DNA of 33,914 bases. It comes from a virus. The position numbers and the translations under genes are program-made. Positions 13,930-20,931 of the stretch are shown here, piece after piece; position 1 is the first letter of the stretch, and each line of letters starts with the position of its first letter. Where the stretch lies: positions 1-33,914 of IMG/VR virus record IMGVR_UViG_3300043540_000009; one strand, written 5' to 3'. The notes under the pieces were generated by a model, which saw only the letters and a program-made list of their open reading frames with translations, was not told the DNA's origin and ran no database searches.

Positions 13930-14816
13930 GCTAGAGATGCGTACAGGTGCATTTGGAGATTAAGCTTCAATCCATGCTGCATGCAATAGCATGCAGTATA
14001 TTCGTGATTTGCTTGATTTGCTGCAAGATCAAGCAAACCCGGTTCCCAGAAAGAAATGACTTCGTCCACAGTGCTACGTTCAGCCATTGTAATGTTACCC
14101 TTTTCTGCACGAAGGAGTTTAATCTTCTGCGGGAAAGAGTTATACACATTCATTGGACTACAATAAACTTCCTTATCTGGATTATTACGCTTCCATGTAA
14201 GTGCCCATTCTGGAATAGTGTTGTAAGGGCTTTCGGCGTCAGCAGACATAACGAACTTCAGGCAATCTGCTCTGTCCAAAATGGTCTTGGACGGTGCAAG
14301 GTACTTGATCGCCACACCATTCTTTTCGACACACTTCGGACTGCATACAAGTGTCACACCTTCTGGAACTACTGTGTCGGGAGTACCATTGCTTTCTACT
14401 TGCACGGCTTTGAACTTTGGAAGTTGCTCTTGCATGAATGCAGAAATGTTATCCTGCAACAGTGGTTCGCCGCCCGTCATGACAAGAACGATATTTGGGT
14501 AATACTCGAAAGGCCCCTCGGGCTGCTTTGGCATTGCCCACAGAGGAACAGGTTCACCCCTGTTGTTCCAAAATTCGCAAATAGTCTGGTACATTTTTGT
14601 GTGGATTTCTTCGAACGTTAGCCAGTCGCCATCGTCGAAGAACGTGTCACAAAAACTGCAATCCAGATTGCACTTTGTTAGTCGAATGAACAGTGCAGGC
14701 ATACCAGCATACGGACCTTCGCCTTGCAGTGTGAAAAACATGCTAGTGACAAAAAGGCTTCGCGCTGATGCATCCTTGAAATACTTCTTGCCTACAATTT
14801 CATTTGTTCCGAACAT
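13926..14816 (-). CDS. queE: 7-carboxy-7-deazaguanine synthase QueE (radical SAM), 296 aa
   Basis: QueE converts 6-carboxytetrahydropterin to 7-carboxy-7-deazaguanine, the step that builds the 7-deazaguanine core, using SAM and a [4Fe-4S] cluster. The hallmark TLQGEGPYAGMPALFIRL (29-46) is followed directly by the CxxxCxxC cluster motif CNLDCSFC (C49, C53, C56). MTGGEPLLQ (about 113-121) and SPKC segments are also present. It is longer than E. coli QueE (about 223 aa), with insertions after the cluster motif as in other phage and Gram-negative variants. With DpdA and a QueD-like gene in the same window it is best read as part of a DNA-modification route, not tRNA queuosine. Confidence 0.93.
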   Translation of the reverse strand: MFGTNEIVGKKYFKDASARSLFVTSMFFTLQGEGPYAGMPALFIRLTKCNLDCSFCDTFFDDGDWLTFEEIHTKMYQTICEFWNNRGEPVPLWAMPKQPEGPFEYYPNIVLVMTGGEPLLQDNISAFMQEQLPKFKAVQVESNGTPDTVVPEGVTLVCSPKCVEKNGVAIKYLAPSKTILDRADCLKFVMSADAESPYNTIPEWALTWKRNNPDKEVYCSPMNVYNSFPQKIKLLRAEKGNITMAERSTVDEVISFWEPGLLDLAANQANHEYTACYCMQHGLKLNLQMHLYASLA

Positions 14817-14817
14817 A

Positions 14818-15435
14818 TCAGATTATACCTTTTAGTTTATCCATGATTTTAACAGCTTGCCACAGATATGTCAATTCGTCTGCTGTAAGGCTGCCTTTCT
14901 CCTGAGCCATACTTATCATTTCTTCAAAGACAGCATCTCGCATTTTCTGTTTTGTGCTGTATCTAATACCTGCTGCAATTTCGGTACTAAGGTGTAAGGA
15001 ACTTGCAAATGCTTCAGCCGCTTCATTTACTTCAAATCCGTTGGCCCAGATAACTTCGCCGTCTTTAGTGATACGCACAATTTCTTGTTGATTATGACCA
15101 TTGATAGTTAGAATATTTGCGGGCTGCTGAACATGAAATGTAAATTGTCCAAGGCCGGAACCGGCGACAAATTGGCCGCCAGCGGCGCTGGCACCGATAT
15201 TTATTGCTCCAGCAGCGGCAACAGTTACATTACTGAAAACTGGACTAGGTGCGGCCGCTGTTAAATTGGGTCCGTATGCAATGCCGGAATTAATCGTATT
15301 AGGAATTGCAGTAGTTGCCGGAACGGTAACTGTTCCTGTAAAAGGTAAATTGCCAGGCAAGTTGAGTTTCTTAACATCGACCATCTTTGTATCTGGATCT
15401 TCTTTTACTTTCTTTTTCTTTCTCCACCACATCAT
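14818..15435 (-). CDS. Virion-type Ala/Gly/Thr-rich protein, 205 aa
   Basis: Starts MMWWRKKKKVKEDP (basic patch). A low-complexity V/T/A/G/P-rich beta stretch follows (about 30-105, like fibre or capsid-decoration sequence). The C-terminal domain contains EIVRITKDGEVIWANGFEVN and EAAEAFASSLHLSTEIAAGI, a segment recurring in hypothetical proteins of large phages. The ATG at 15435 has GGAGG 4 nt upstream and overlaps the mazG-like stop by 4 nt. A longer in-frame start at 15465 is rejected. A structural role is inference. Confidence 0.7.
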   Translation of the reverse strand: MMWWRKKKKVKEDPDTKMVDVKKLNLPGNLPFTGTVTVPATTAIPNTINSGIAYGPNLTAAAPSPVFSNVTVAAAGAINIGASAAGGQFVAGSGLGQFTFHVQQPANILTINGHNQQEIVRITKDGEVIWANGFEVNEAAEAFASSLHLSTEIAAGIRYSTKQKMRDAVFEEMISMAQEKGSLTADELTYLWQAVKIMDKLKGII

Positions 15436-15740
15436 AGAACCTCCACAGTGTATGTAGGCATCCATTGAAGCAACCTCTGCTTCTTATCAGCCTTGGCTTT
15501 CTCTAATCCTGCTAGCGTAATTGGGAACCCAGCTTCACGGCAAAGGTCGATCATCGCTAACATATCTCCGAGTTCAATTTCTAGATTCTCAATGTTATTT
15601 AGGTCCGCACCGTCTTTGCGATTGTAAATCCCGAAACGCTTAATCTTAGAGGCTGCTTGAATTACTTCTGCACACTCCTCCTGTAGTATATTTAGGCATT
15701 CTATCTGATGTTCGGTCAGTTTTGAGTTATTTTCCGTCAT
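15432..15740 (-). CDS. MazG-like nucleotide pyrophosphohydrolase, 102 aa
   Basis: All-alpha NTP-PPase fold of the MazG/HisE/dUTPase-2 group: LQEECAEVIQAASKIKRFG (about 19-37) supplies the first ExxE-type metal ligands and NIENLEIELGDMLAMIDLC (about 49-67) the second ExxxD set. Such phage enzymes hydrolyse NTP or dNTP to NMP plus pyrophosphate, or lower (p)ppGpp-type signals. The start at ATG 15740 has GGGAG 7 nt ahead. The ribosome binding site and first codons lie in the 3' end of the galE remnant. Confidence 0.8.
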   Translation of the reverse strand: MTENNSKLTEHQIECLNILQEECAEVIQAASKIKRFGIYNRKDGADLNNIENLEIELGDMLAMIDLCREAGFPITLAGLEKAKADKKQRLLQWMPTYTVEVL

Positions 15741-15978
15741 ATTTGTTCTCCCAGTTCCATGCATGAAGTATGGCTTCTCTAATGTTGTATTGTGGTTCCC
15801 ATTTCAGTAAGTATGCAGCTTTAGAAATATCTGCAATAAGGGAATCTGGGTCGCCTTCTCTGCGTGTCGACGTAATGGTAGGCATTGTGTAACCAGTTAC
15901 ATCGAAGGCATGAAGAAGGATTTCTTTTACGCTAATGCCACGTTCTGCTCCGCCGCCCAGATTGAAGATTTCGCTTCT
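15727..15978 (-). pseudogene. galE: C-terminal remnant of a UDP-glucose 4-epimerase-like (GalE/SDR) gene
   Basis: An 83-codon open frame without a start codon at its head. It reads RSEIFNLGGGAERGISVKEI, then LLHAFDVTGYTMPTITSTRR, EGDPDSLIADISKAAYLLKW and EPQYNIREAILHAWNWENKY. This is the C-terminal signature of extended SDR epimerases (GDP.. L.AD.SKA...L.W.P...I..A....W.W). The N-terminal Rossmann part (about 240 residues with GxxGxxG and YxxxK) is missing. A TAG directly precedes it in the same frame as the 50-aa gene upstream, so a deletion probably joined the two. An internal ATG could express the last 52 residues. Confidence 0.75.
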
Positions 15979-16131
15979 CTATAGCAGAGACATACGCTCT
16001 TGCATTTTCTTGAAGTCGTTATTGTTGGGTAAATCCAGTTCGAGTTTCGCCCAGCTAACATTACTAGACATGACAAGTCCTTGGCCTGCTATGAAATTGG
16101 CAGGATCACCACAGGATAGATTATTGCTCAT
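15979..16131 (-). CDS. 50-aa small ORF
   Basis: The ATG overlaps the upstream TGA (ATGA, 16128-16131). The protein begins MSNNLSCGDPANFIAGQGLV and ends in a charged helix (FKKMQERMSLL). The TAG stop is followed in the same frame by the galE remnant. It may be a real small gene or the new end formed by the deletion that removed most of galE. No known family. Confidence 0.5.
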   Translation of the reverse strand: MSNNLSCGDPANFIAGQGLVMSSNVSWAKLELDLPNNNDFKKMQERMSLL

Positions 16132-16373
16132 ATCGAATACTTTATCTTGAAAAATAGGGCATCGTCCGAATTTTCAAATCCGAAGAAAACACGCTTTCGT
16201 ATAATTCCGGCCGGTGCGTACCAGACATCTTCCACATTGCCCTGTGGTGGGTGGAGTTTTATAGAAACATTACCCGTGGAGTTTTTATCAACCCACTCAA
16301 CCATATCGTGATATCTATTATCGAGTGGATATTCGAGGACAGTCTGAAATCTATCCTCGAACACAGGTATCAC
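16128..16373 (-). CDS. Small protein with FENSDDALFFKIKYS C-terminus, 81 aa, GTG start
   Basis: I place the start at GTG 16373, which overlaps the def TGA as GTGA. A longer frame to ATG 16478 runs out of phase through 100 nt of def and is unlikely. The protein begins VIPVFEDRFQTVLEYPLDNR and ends VFFGFENSDDALFFKIKYSI. That end matches the small-paralogue motif noted at 13032-13929 (aromatic strand, E-x-x-D-A-x-x-F-K/x-L/I). The function is unknown. Confidence 0.6.
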   Translation of the reverse strand: MIPVFEDRFQTVLEYPLDNRYHDMVEWVDKNSTGNVSIKLHPPQGNVEDVWYAPAGIIRKRVFFGFENSDDALFFKIKYSI

Positions 16374-16915
16374 TTCTTCAGTGCTCGAATCTTCTTCTTT
16401 AACATGCTTTTCTTCAGCGGGCTTAGATGGTCGTAAAAAGTTACGCCATCTAAGTGATCCAATTCGTGTTGAAAACATATTGCCTCGATTCCGGATAATT
16501 TCATAATCACCTTCTCACCGTTTTCATTCAGTGCGCTAACAGTGATTTCGGTTGGCCTCTTTACATAAGCAAAGATATCCGGGAAACTTAGACACCCTTC
16601 CTGGAAACGGTCGTGATTCTTGTAGGAAAGTCTGACTGGGTTAACAAACGCTTTGCGCTTTTCACCACTGTTCGATACGTCCATCACAAATACACGCTTC
16701 TTAATTCCACATTGAATGGCAGACAATCCTACACCACCTTCTGCGTACATTGTTATGAACAGATTGTGAATTAGGGTTTTGATTTCTTGGTCAACTTCTG
16801 CCACAGGTTCCGAATACTCCATGAGAATCGGGTTTGGATAAGTGAGAATAGGAAATACCTGTGCGATATGTTCCTTAACTTCTTGGTCGGTGACTTGTTC
16901 TGTTATTTCATTCAT
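16370..16915 (-). CDS. def: Peptide deformylase, 181 aa
   Basis: Removes the formyl group from N-terminal Met of new proteins, using a metal ion. All three motifs are present: GVGLSAIQ (about 61-68), EGCLSFP (106-112) and FQHELDHLDG (148-157), giving Cys108, His150 and His154 as metal ligands with Glu151 catalytic. It has an N-terminal extension compared with E. coli PDF and a basic C-terminal tail (KKSMLKKKIRALKK). ATG 16915 gives an 8-nt overlap with the upstream stop. ATG 16945, ten codons earlier, is the alternative. Phage deformylases are known from marine and enteric phages. Confidence 0.92.
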   Translation of the reverse strand: MNEITEQVTDQEVKEHIAQVFPILTYPNPILMEYSEPVAEVDQEIKTLIHNLFITMYAEGGVGLSAIQCGIKKRVFVMDVSNSGEKRKAFVNPVRLSYKNHDRFQEGCLSFPDIFAYVKRPTEITVSALNENGEKVIMKLSGIEAICFQHELDHLDGVTFYDHLSPLKKSMLKKKIRALKK

Positions 16916-17255
16916 AGTTCGTAAGTGTTGCGCCGTTTTCTCCATCTTCGCTTACCTGAACTGAAATATTACGGCCTGGATATTTTGCTGTGATGTAGGT
17001 AATCAAATCCTCTGCAAGCATTTCGCAGCTCTTGTAGTCCACTTGCAATGTTGCGGCAGAATAAAGAGCTTCTAGTTCACGCTTGAACAAGATAAACTCT
17101 ATGTCGCGGTCATTGTGGAACACACTCACATCTACACGGAAGTGAAAGATGTGACGATGCGGACTGCGGAGGAATTCTACTCCCTCCGGTGCATCGGGAT
17201 AACGATGAATACCTTCTTTTTGGAAGGTTACAAAAATCTTTCTTTGCTTAATCAT
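16908..17255 (-). CDS. QueD/6-pyruvoyl-tetrahydropterin synthase-like T-fold protein, 115 aa
   Basis: The HRHIFHFRVDVSV segment (H33, H35, His38) and the SCEMLAEDL segment (about 70-78) resemble the Zn-binding histidines and the second-half Cys-Glu helix of QueD/PTPS T-fold enzymes. QueD makes 6-carboxytetrahydropterin, the substrate of QueE, whose gene lies about 2 kb downstream in the same direction. The family's catalytic Cys near the first His is not evident, so it could be a non-catalytic relative. The end VSEDGENGATLTNYE is common to a phage group I recall only as hypothetical. The start is coupled by TAATG. Confidence 0.5.
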   Translation of the reverse strand: MIKQRKIFVTFQKEGIHRYPDAPEGVEFLRSPHRHIFHFRVDVSVFHNDRDIEFILFKRELEALYSAATLQVDYKSCEMLAEDLITYITAKYPGRNISVQVSEDGENGATLTNYE

Positions 17256-18022
17256 TATTTCTTCTTAACTGGTTTCTTCGAAGCTTCTGCTGCCAATGGA
17301 TCCGTCTTAGCATCACCTGCGTATAAATCGGCCGCTGCGGCTGCTGTTGTTGCCACTGGCGGTGGAACTACAACATCTTCCGGTGCTTCGGGCTTTAGTT
17401 GCGATGGTGCTGTTGGGTCAAGTCCCAAATCCTGCGGATTCTTATCCACTGCAGGTGGCTGACTTTCGATGACACCTTCTGGTACTACTGGTACTGCAAC
17501 CTTCAGCTTAGTATCCGGAATAGGAATATGCAGAACTGGGTTAGGTACGGCGCCGACTGCCGGAGCAACTTCCTCCATTTGGAATTCGCTTGCTGCTGTA
17601 TAGCGGTTGCTATCCATGATCTGGTGATAATGCATGGCCCAGACACCTTCGCCGGATTGGTCGTCAATCTTCAGTGTCAGGTTTGGATTGAGTGTTGACA
17701 TGCTCATCACGTTAACGCAAGGCAATGGTACAAAGTTTCTTGATTGTAGGACACCCCGGGATAGGTCCATAATCAGTCTGCTATGCAGTTCCACCGGATA
17801 TTCGAGCGTTACCATGAATCCACGATCCAGCAATGCTGTTAACTGTGCATTCCAGTCATATTCCAAACTGAATGTATTCTTTGCAGCTAGCGAGATGTGC
17901 GGAGTCTTGTATTCGCGTGCTGTAGATTCGATAATCTTTGTATCCTGAAAATCTTCTACGAACAATGTGCGCTTAGAAAATGCAGGAGTCTGGTTTACTT
18001 CTGGTCCGATATAAAATGTCAT
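17255..18022 (-). CDS. Conserved-type phage protein with Pro/Ala-rich tail, 255 aa
   Basis: Residues 1-145 form a globular alpha/beta domain (MTFYIGPEVNQTPAFSKRTL; DRGFMVTLEYPVEL; FVPLPCVNVM; LTLKIDD with GEGVWAMHYHQI). Residues about 155-255 are low-complexity Pro/Ala/Val/Lys ending KKPVKKK, probably disordered. The function is unknown. AAAGGA lies about 10 nt before the ATG, and a GATAAATT box 27 nt before it suggests late transcription. Confidence 0.7.
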   Translation of the reverse strand: MTFYIGPEVNQTPAFSKRTLFVEDFQDTKIIESTAREYKTPHISLAAKNTFSLEYDWNAQLTALLDRGFMVTLEYPVELHSRLIMDLSRGVLQSRNFVPLPCVNVMSMSTLNPNLTLKIDDQSGEGVWAMHYHQIMDSNRYTAASEFQMEEVAPAVGAVPNPVLHIPIPDTKLKVAVPVVPEGVIESQPPAVDKNPQDLGLDPTAPSQLKPEAPEDVVVPPPVATTAAAAADLYAGDAKTDPLAAEASKKPVKKK

Positions 18023-18049
18023 ACGGTTGTTCCTTTATGTGGGATTATT

Positions 18050-18057
18050 AATTTATC
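18050..18057 (-). promoter_or_regulatory. T4-like late promoter box (GATAAATT)
   Basis: GGGATAAATTAATAATCCC on the minus strand, with the box 27 nt upstream of the 255-aa gene ATG in the only gap of this operon. It is the same octamer as the one before the AAA+ ATPase. Confidence 0.5.
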
Positions 18058-18065
18058 CCTTTTCA

Positions 18066-18380
18066 TCATCTGCCGTCGTTATAATTGATACGACGTATCA
18101 TTTGTTCACCCATCCACGGCGAACCAGACTCATGTAAGTCGGGAGAATGCTCAAGTTCGTGATTCATCTTGTGAAACTTCTTCATCGAAATCTTGCGACC
18201 ATCGACAATGGTTTCGCCCAAGTCTTTTTGGCTGAAGGGCTCGAAGTAATCACCCGGAGAACCCGAGTCCAGCATTGTTACTTCGTCGTATGCGTGTTCC
18301 AAGCTTTCAGCATCGACGATGTAGCGATTGCGAATTGTTGTAATTGTGTCCACTACGTACAGGTGTCGTTTTGTAGTCAT
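18066..18380 (-). CDS. Conserved-type phage protein, 104 aa
   Basis: Starts MTTKRHLYVVDTITTIRNRY. The first half (strand, RNRYIVDAESLEHAYDEV helix) resembles a short ferredoxin-like domain found in phage hypothetical proteins. The second half is polar (KKFHKMNHELEHSPDLHESG). The start is coupled to the upstream stop by ATGA. No assigned role. Confidence 0.65.
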   Translation of the reverse strand: MTTKRHLYVVDTITTIRNRYIVDAESLEHAYDEVTMLDSGSPGDYFEPFSQKDLGETIVDGRKISMKKFHKMNHELEHSPDLHESGSPWMGEQMIRRINYNDGR

Positions 18381-18733
18381 GATTTCAGTGCCTTAAAAAT
18401 TGCTTCCCAGCGTTCGCCAGGAGTTTGATGGTCATTCACGAGTTCCGCAATGGTTTTTGCTTCGTCGTCGGGGATCTTGAAATAGATATCTGCATAAGTG
18501 CAGTCGAAGTCACAATCCTCGTCGTGACTATACCATGGATGTCCAGCCATTTCGTCAAATACATCTTCGTAATCTTCTCTGTTGCCGCCACCATTTCTGG
18601 TATGGACAACAATGTATCCGTCCTTGAGATATACATCTCTGTAACGGCCAAAGTCGCCAGGCGATAGTTGGAGCAATCCCATTAATTGTTCGGTGTTGGG
18701 GTTAAAACCGTGGAGCATGTTGTAAAGACTCAT
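18377..18733 (-). CDS. Conserved phage protein (MSLYNMLHG family), 118 aa
   Basis: Begins MSLYNMLHGFNPNTEQLMGL and contains VHTRNGGGNREDYE, HPWYSHDEDCDFDCTYADIY and FKIP. I know this series only as a widespread hypothetical protein of large phages. It is acidic, with two Cys in CDFDC. It overlaps both neighbours by 4 nt. The function is unknown. Confidence 0.75.
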   Translation of the reverse strand: MSLYNMLHGFNPNTEQLMGLLQLSPGDFGRYRDVYLKDGYIVVHTRNGGGNREDYEDVFDEMAGHPWYSHDEDCDFDCTYADIYFKIPDDEAKTIAELVNDHQTPGERWEAIFKALKS

Positions 18734-19170
18734 TTTGAAATCCCAGCTAGTTTGTTGAGTGTGAGTTGTTGCTGTGCTAGTTGATATTCGTGTTCGATAC
18801 GAACCTTCAAGTAGTTGCGAATTGTGTCTTTGTGGCCCCAGATGAATTTTTCATATCTGCTTAATCCATTGCAAGGGCAGGTAAGGACGAAGTTGATGCC
18901 ATTAAATTCCTTGTAGGAAATTCCATCACAGTCGTAGTGGAGAACGACACCGTCGGGATTTTTCTTTAAGGAATTCTCGCAGTATTCTCTCCAGCCCATT
19001 CCCTGATCGTCATCGTCGCGTTCGTGCCATTCAGCATCCGGCGCAAAGTGTGTACGTCCACACCATCCGCATTCTACTTCGTCAGAACCACCGCCCATCT
19101 CGGACATTGCATCCAAGAACATATCTGACGGTGGTGTATCATCCTTACGATATTCTTTTTTCTTAGTCAT
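18730..19170 (-). CDS. Hypothetical protein with Cys-rich zinc-like motifs, 146 aa
   Basis: Acidic N-terminal half with CGWCGRTHF (about 35-43), then YCENSLKK, HYDCDGISY and TCPCNGLSRYEKFIW. The CxxC plus later Cys/His pairs suggest a structural zinc site. The C-terminal 35 residues are a helix (VRIEHEYQLAQQQLTLNKLA). The function is unknown. It overlaps the Acb1-like gene stop by 8 nt. Confidence 0.65.
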   Translation of the reverse strand: MTKKKEYRKDDTPPSDMFLDAMSEMGGGSDEVECGWCGRTHFAPDAEWHERDDDDQGMGWREYCENSLKKNPDGVVLHYDCDGISYKEFNGINFVLTCPCNGLSRYEKFIWGHKDTIRNYLKVRIEHEYQLAQQQLTLNKLAGISK

Positions 19171-19606
19171 CGATTGCTTCTACGGTATGGCCGGTAAAGA
19201 CAATATCGAATGGAGGCAACTCGGTTGGAAGAATTTTTCCGTTATAACCCTTACTCAGCGTGATATGCGGAATGTAGGAATCATAATCGTGAGTTGCACC
19301 ATACTTCTGCATAAACAGATTATGCAGACGTTCAGCATTAGGGCATTCCAACTCTAATACCAGAACGATAGTATCTGTACCTAGTAGCTTATACCCTTTG
19401 GGCGTCGCATTGCAAGTCGTGCCAAAGTCTTCGTGGGCAACATCCGGGCACGGCTGGTGACTATAAATTACCGTACAATGATAACTGTCGGCATCGACCG
19501 GATCTGGTATCCCATTTTCCTGGCAGAATGCATATAGTTGTGCAGCACATTCGGGATCAACAAGCAGGGAAGAATATGTCCCTTTTGCAATTTCCATTAA
19601 TTTCAT
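19163..19606 (-). CDS. acb1: Acb1-like anti-CBASS 2H phosphoesterase, 147 aa
   Basis: Two HxT motifs of the 2H phosphoesterase fold: HCTVIYS (H43, T45) and HITLS (H114, T116). In T4 Acb1 (gp57B) the catalytic residues are, as I recall, H44/T46 and H113/T115. The flanking sequence also follows the Acb1 pattern: KGTYSSLLVD near the N-terminus, SHQPCPD after the first motif, and KYGATHDYDSYIPHITLS around the second. Acb1 hydrolyses the cyclic di- and trinucleotides that activate CBASS effectors. The length fits (T4 protein about 152 aa). A generic RNA-ligase/LigT-like 2H enzyme is the alternative, but context and spacing favour Acb1. Confidence 0.85.
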   Translation of the reverse strand: MKLMEIAKGTYSSLLVDPECAAQLYAFCQENGIPDPVDADSYHCTVIYSHQPCPDVAHEDFGTTCNATPKGYKLLGTDTIVLVLELECPNAERLHNLFMQKYGATHDYDSYIPHITLSKGYNGKILPTELPPFDIVFTGHTVEAIDD

Positions 19607-19884
19607 CTGGTACCTGCGTATGTAAGGATATAAGCTAGTGCAGCGGGGCCAGATAACAGGATGGCTCGATTTGAGTAAACCAAGTATCCACCGTCTGCCC
19701 TGTAATTGCCCTTTACTGGAACAGCTCGTATCATTTTCTGATTGAGCTTCGTAATTTTACAGATTTGGAGCATGTTGTGATGTGCCATCGCAACATAATT
19801 TCCTTCTGCAAGTGGTTGGCCCAGAATATCCAAGTGGACTGGCGCTTCTTTCTTTTTCTTTACTTTAAGTTCTACTTCAGACAA
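19603..19884 (-). CDS. Conserved-type phage protein, 93 aa, TTG start
   Basis: I place the start at TTG 19884 because GGGAG lies 7 nt upstream and the frame then overlaps the DHH stop by 8 nt. A longer open frame (to 19977) runs through the DHH gene. After a Lys-rich start comes HLDILGQPLAEGNYVAMAHH, ICKITKLNQKMIRAVPV and a small-barrel pattern (GYLVYSNRAILLSGPAALAY). This resembles a KOW/SH3-like phage protein. The function is unknown. Its stop is coupled to acb1 by ATGA. Confidence 0.65.
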   Translation of the reverse strand: MSEVELKVKKKKEAPVHLDILGQPLAEGNYVAMAHHNMLQICKITKLNQKMIRAVPVKGNYRADGGYLVYSNRAILLSGPAALAYILTYAGTR

Positions 19885-20710
19885 TTTCAAACTCCCTTGC
19901 TTCTTCAAAGGAACGCTTGAAACCGCTAGCAGTAGCATGCCCTCCGCCACCAAAAGATTCTGCAATTTTTGCAACATTTATGCTGCCAGGAGTAGAGCGT
20001 AGACCAAACTCGCGGTGTGTTGGCTTGTCGTAGTAGTAAGCCGCAAAAGGCTCGTTCTTTGCAAGGAAATTACACATGTCCGAACCATACTGGTAGGGCA
20101 CGTTAGCGCAGGGCACATTATATCCTGCAATGTTCATTCTGCGAACAACAACATTGGACAATTCCTTGATGTCCTTGACCATCCTGCGTTGAATTGCCGA
20201 GCCTTCGCGGATCTGAGCATCCAGTGCCTGTTCCATTAACATATCCCAGTTCTCAAAAGTGTATTCGTAACTGAACATGTTAGCTGCAATTTCTCTTGTT
20301 CCTTCCAGCAAGAACTTCCAACGATCTCTGTCGTCAACGTGCTTGATGATGACCGGAACTTCTGAATTCGGGAAGAAATACTTCCAAGCAAGCATTGCGC
20401 CGCTTTCTGTATTTTCTGGGCTGTAGAATTTGAATAGTTTGCTGTGGCAAACACACTCCATCGCTTGGATGGCTGTTTCGTGGTGGTCGATGTGTGTGAC
20501 TCTGTTCGCTTCGGCTAGGATGGATTCCATAATTGCCGGTTGGTAGCTGAAATCTACAATGTAGACATCCTTACCCTTTACATCGGGTGGAGGATCTCTG
20601 TAGAACCCTGCATGGAATTCAACATCCTTGCCTAATGCAAGTCTTACGACCCACGCTGCTGTAAAACCGTCTGCACAATTACCGTGATAGATACATAACT
20701 TCTTTGTCAT
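19877..20710 (-). CDS. DHH-family phosphoesterase (NrnA/oligoribonuclease-like), 277 aa
   Basis: DHH domain motifs in order: YHGNCADGFTAA (8-19), DVYIVDFSY (48-56) and THIDHHETA (72-80, the DHH itself at 75-77). The DHHA1 C-terminal motif is GGGGHATASGF (about 254-264). These Mn-dependent enzymes cleave short RNAs, pApA/pGpG or related phosphodiesters. The length is a little below NrnA (about 310-340). It lies two genes upstream of acb1 in the same coupled operon, so it could degrade linear nucleotides left after Acb1 action; that link is inference. It overlaps the 74-codon gene by 4 nt. Confidence 0.9.
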   Translation of the reverse strand: MTKKLCIYHGNCADGFTAAWVVRLALGKDVEFHAGFYRDPPPDVKGKDVYIVDFSYQPAIMESILAEANRVTHIDHHETAIQAMECVCHSKLFKFYSPENTESGAMLAWKYFFPNSEVPVIIKHVDDRDRWKFLLEGTREIAANMFSYEYTFENWDMLMEQALDAQIREGSAIQRRMVKDIKELSNVVVRRMNIAGYNVPCANVPYQYGSDMCNFLAKNEPFAAYYYDKPTHREFGLRSTPGSINVAKIAESFGGGGHATASGFKRSFEEAREFEIV

Positions 20711-20931
20711 TTATTTCTTAACTTTACTTGTCTCGATTTGTGTCTAACTTTTATTCTGTTAGGGTTTCGATGAGGAACTTTTGCATACATGGGTTCCGAA
20801 TCTGAGAATACTGCATGGGCACAAATCAATCCATTCAGCATACCGTGCATATAGCCGCGTTCAAGACAGTCACGTTGGATTCCGATCAATCCCTCCAACG
20901 TATCTAGTCTCTCCTGAAGCGTCTTATTCAC
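20707..20931 (-). CDS. Small conserved-type phage protein, 74 aa, GTG start
   Basis: Starts at GTG (20931), sharing 8 nt with the end of dpdA (GTGAATAA). It contains LERGYMHGMLNGLICAHAVF, a helix I recall from small phage hypothetical proteins, and a basic C-terminus (RNPNRIKVRHKSRQVKLRNK). The function is unknown. Confidence 0.65.
   Translation of the reverse strand: MNKTLQERLDTLEGLIGIQRDCLERGYMHGMLNGLICAHAVFSDSEPMYAKVPHRNPNRIKVRHKSRQVKLRNK

Noticed and set aside
16374-16478. ATG 16478 as start of the 81-aa gene
   Set aside because: It would overlap def out of frame by more than 100 nt; the GTGA junction at 16373-16370 is the normal coupling type here.
19885-19977. Longer start (19977) for the 93-aa gene
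   Set aside because: It runs out of phase through the end of the DHH gene, and the TTG at 19884 has a strong GGGAG at the right distance.
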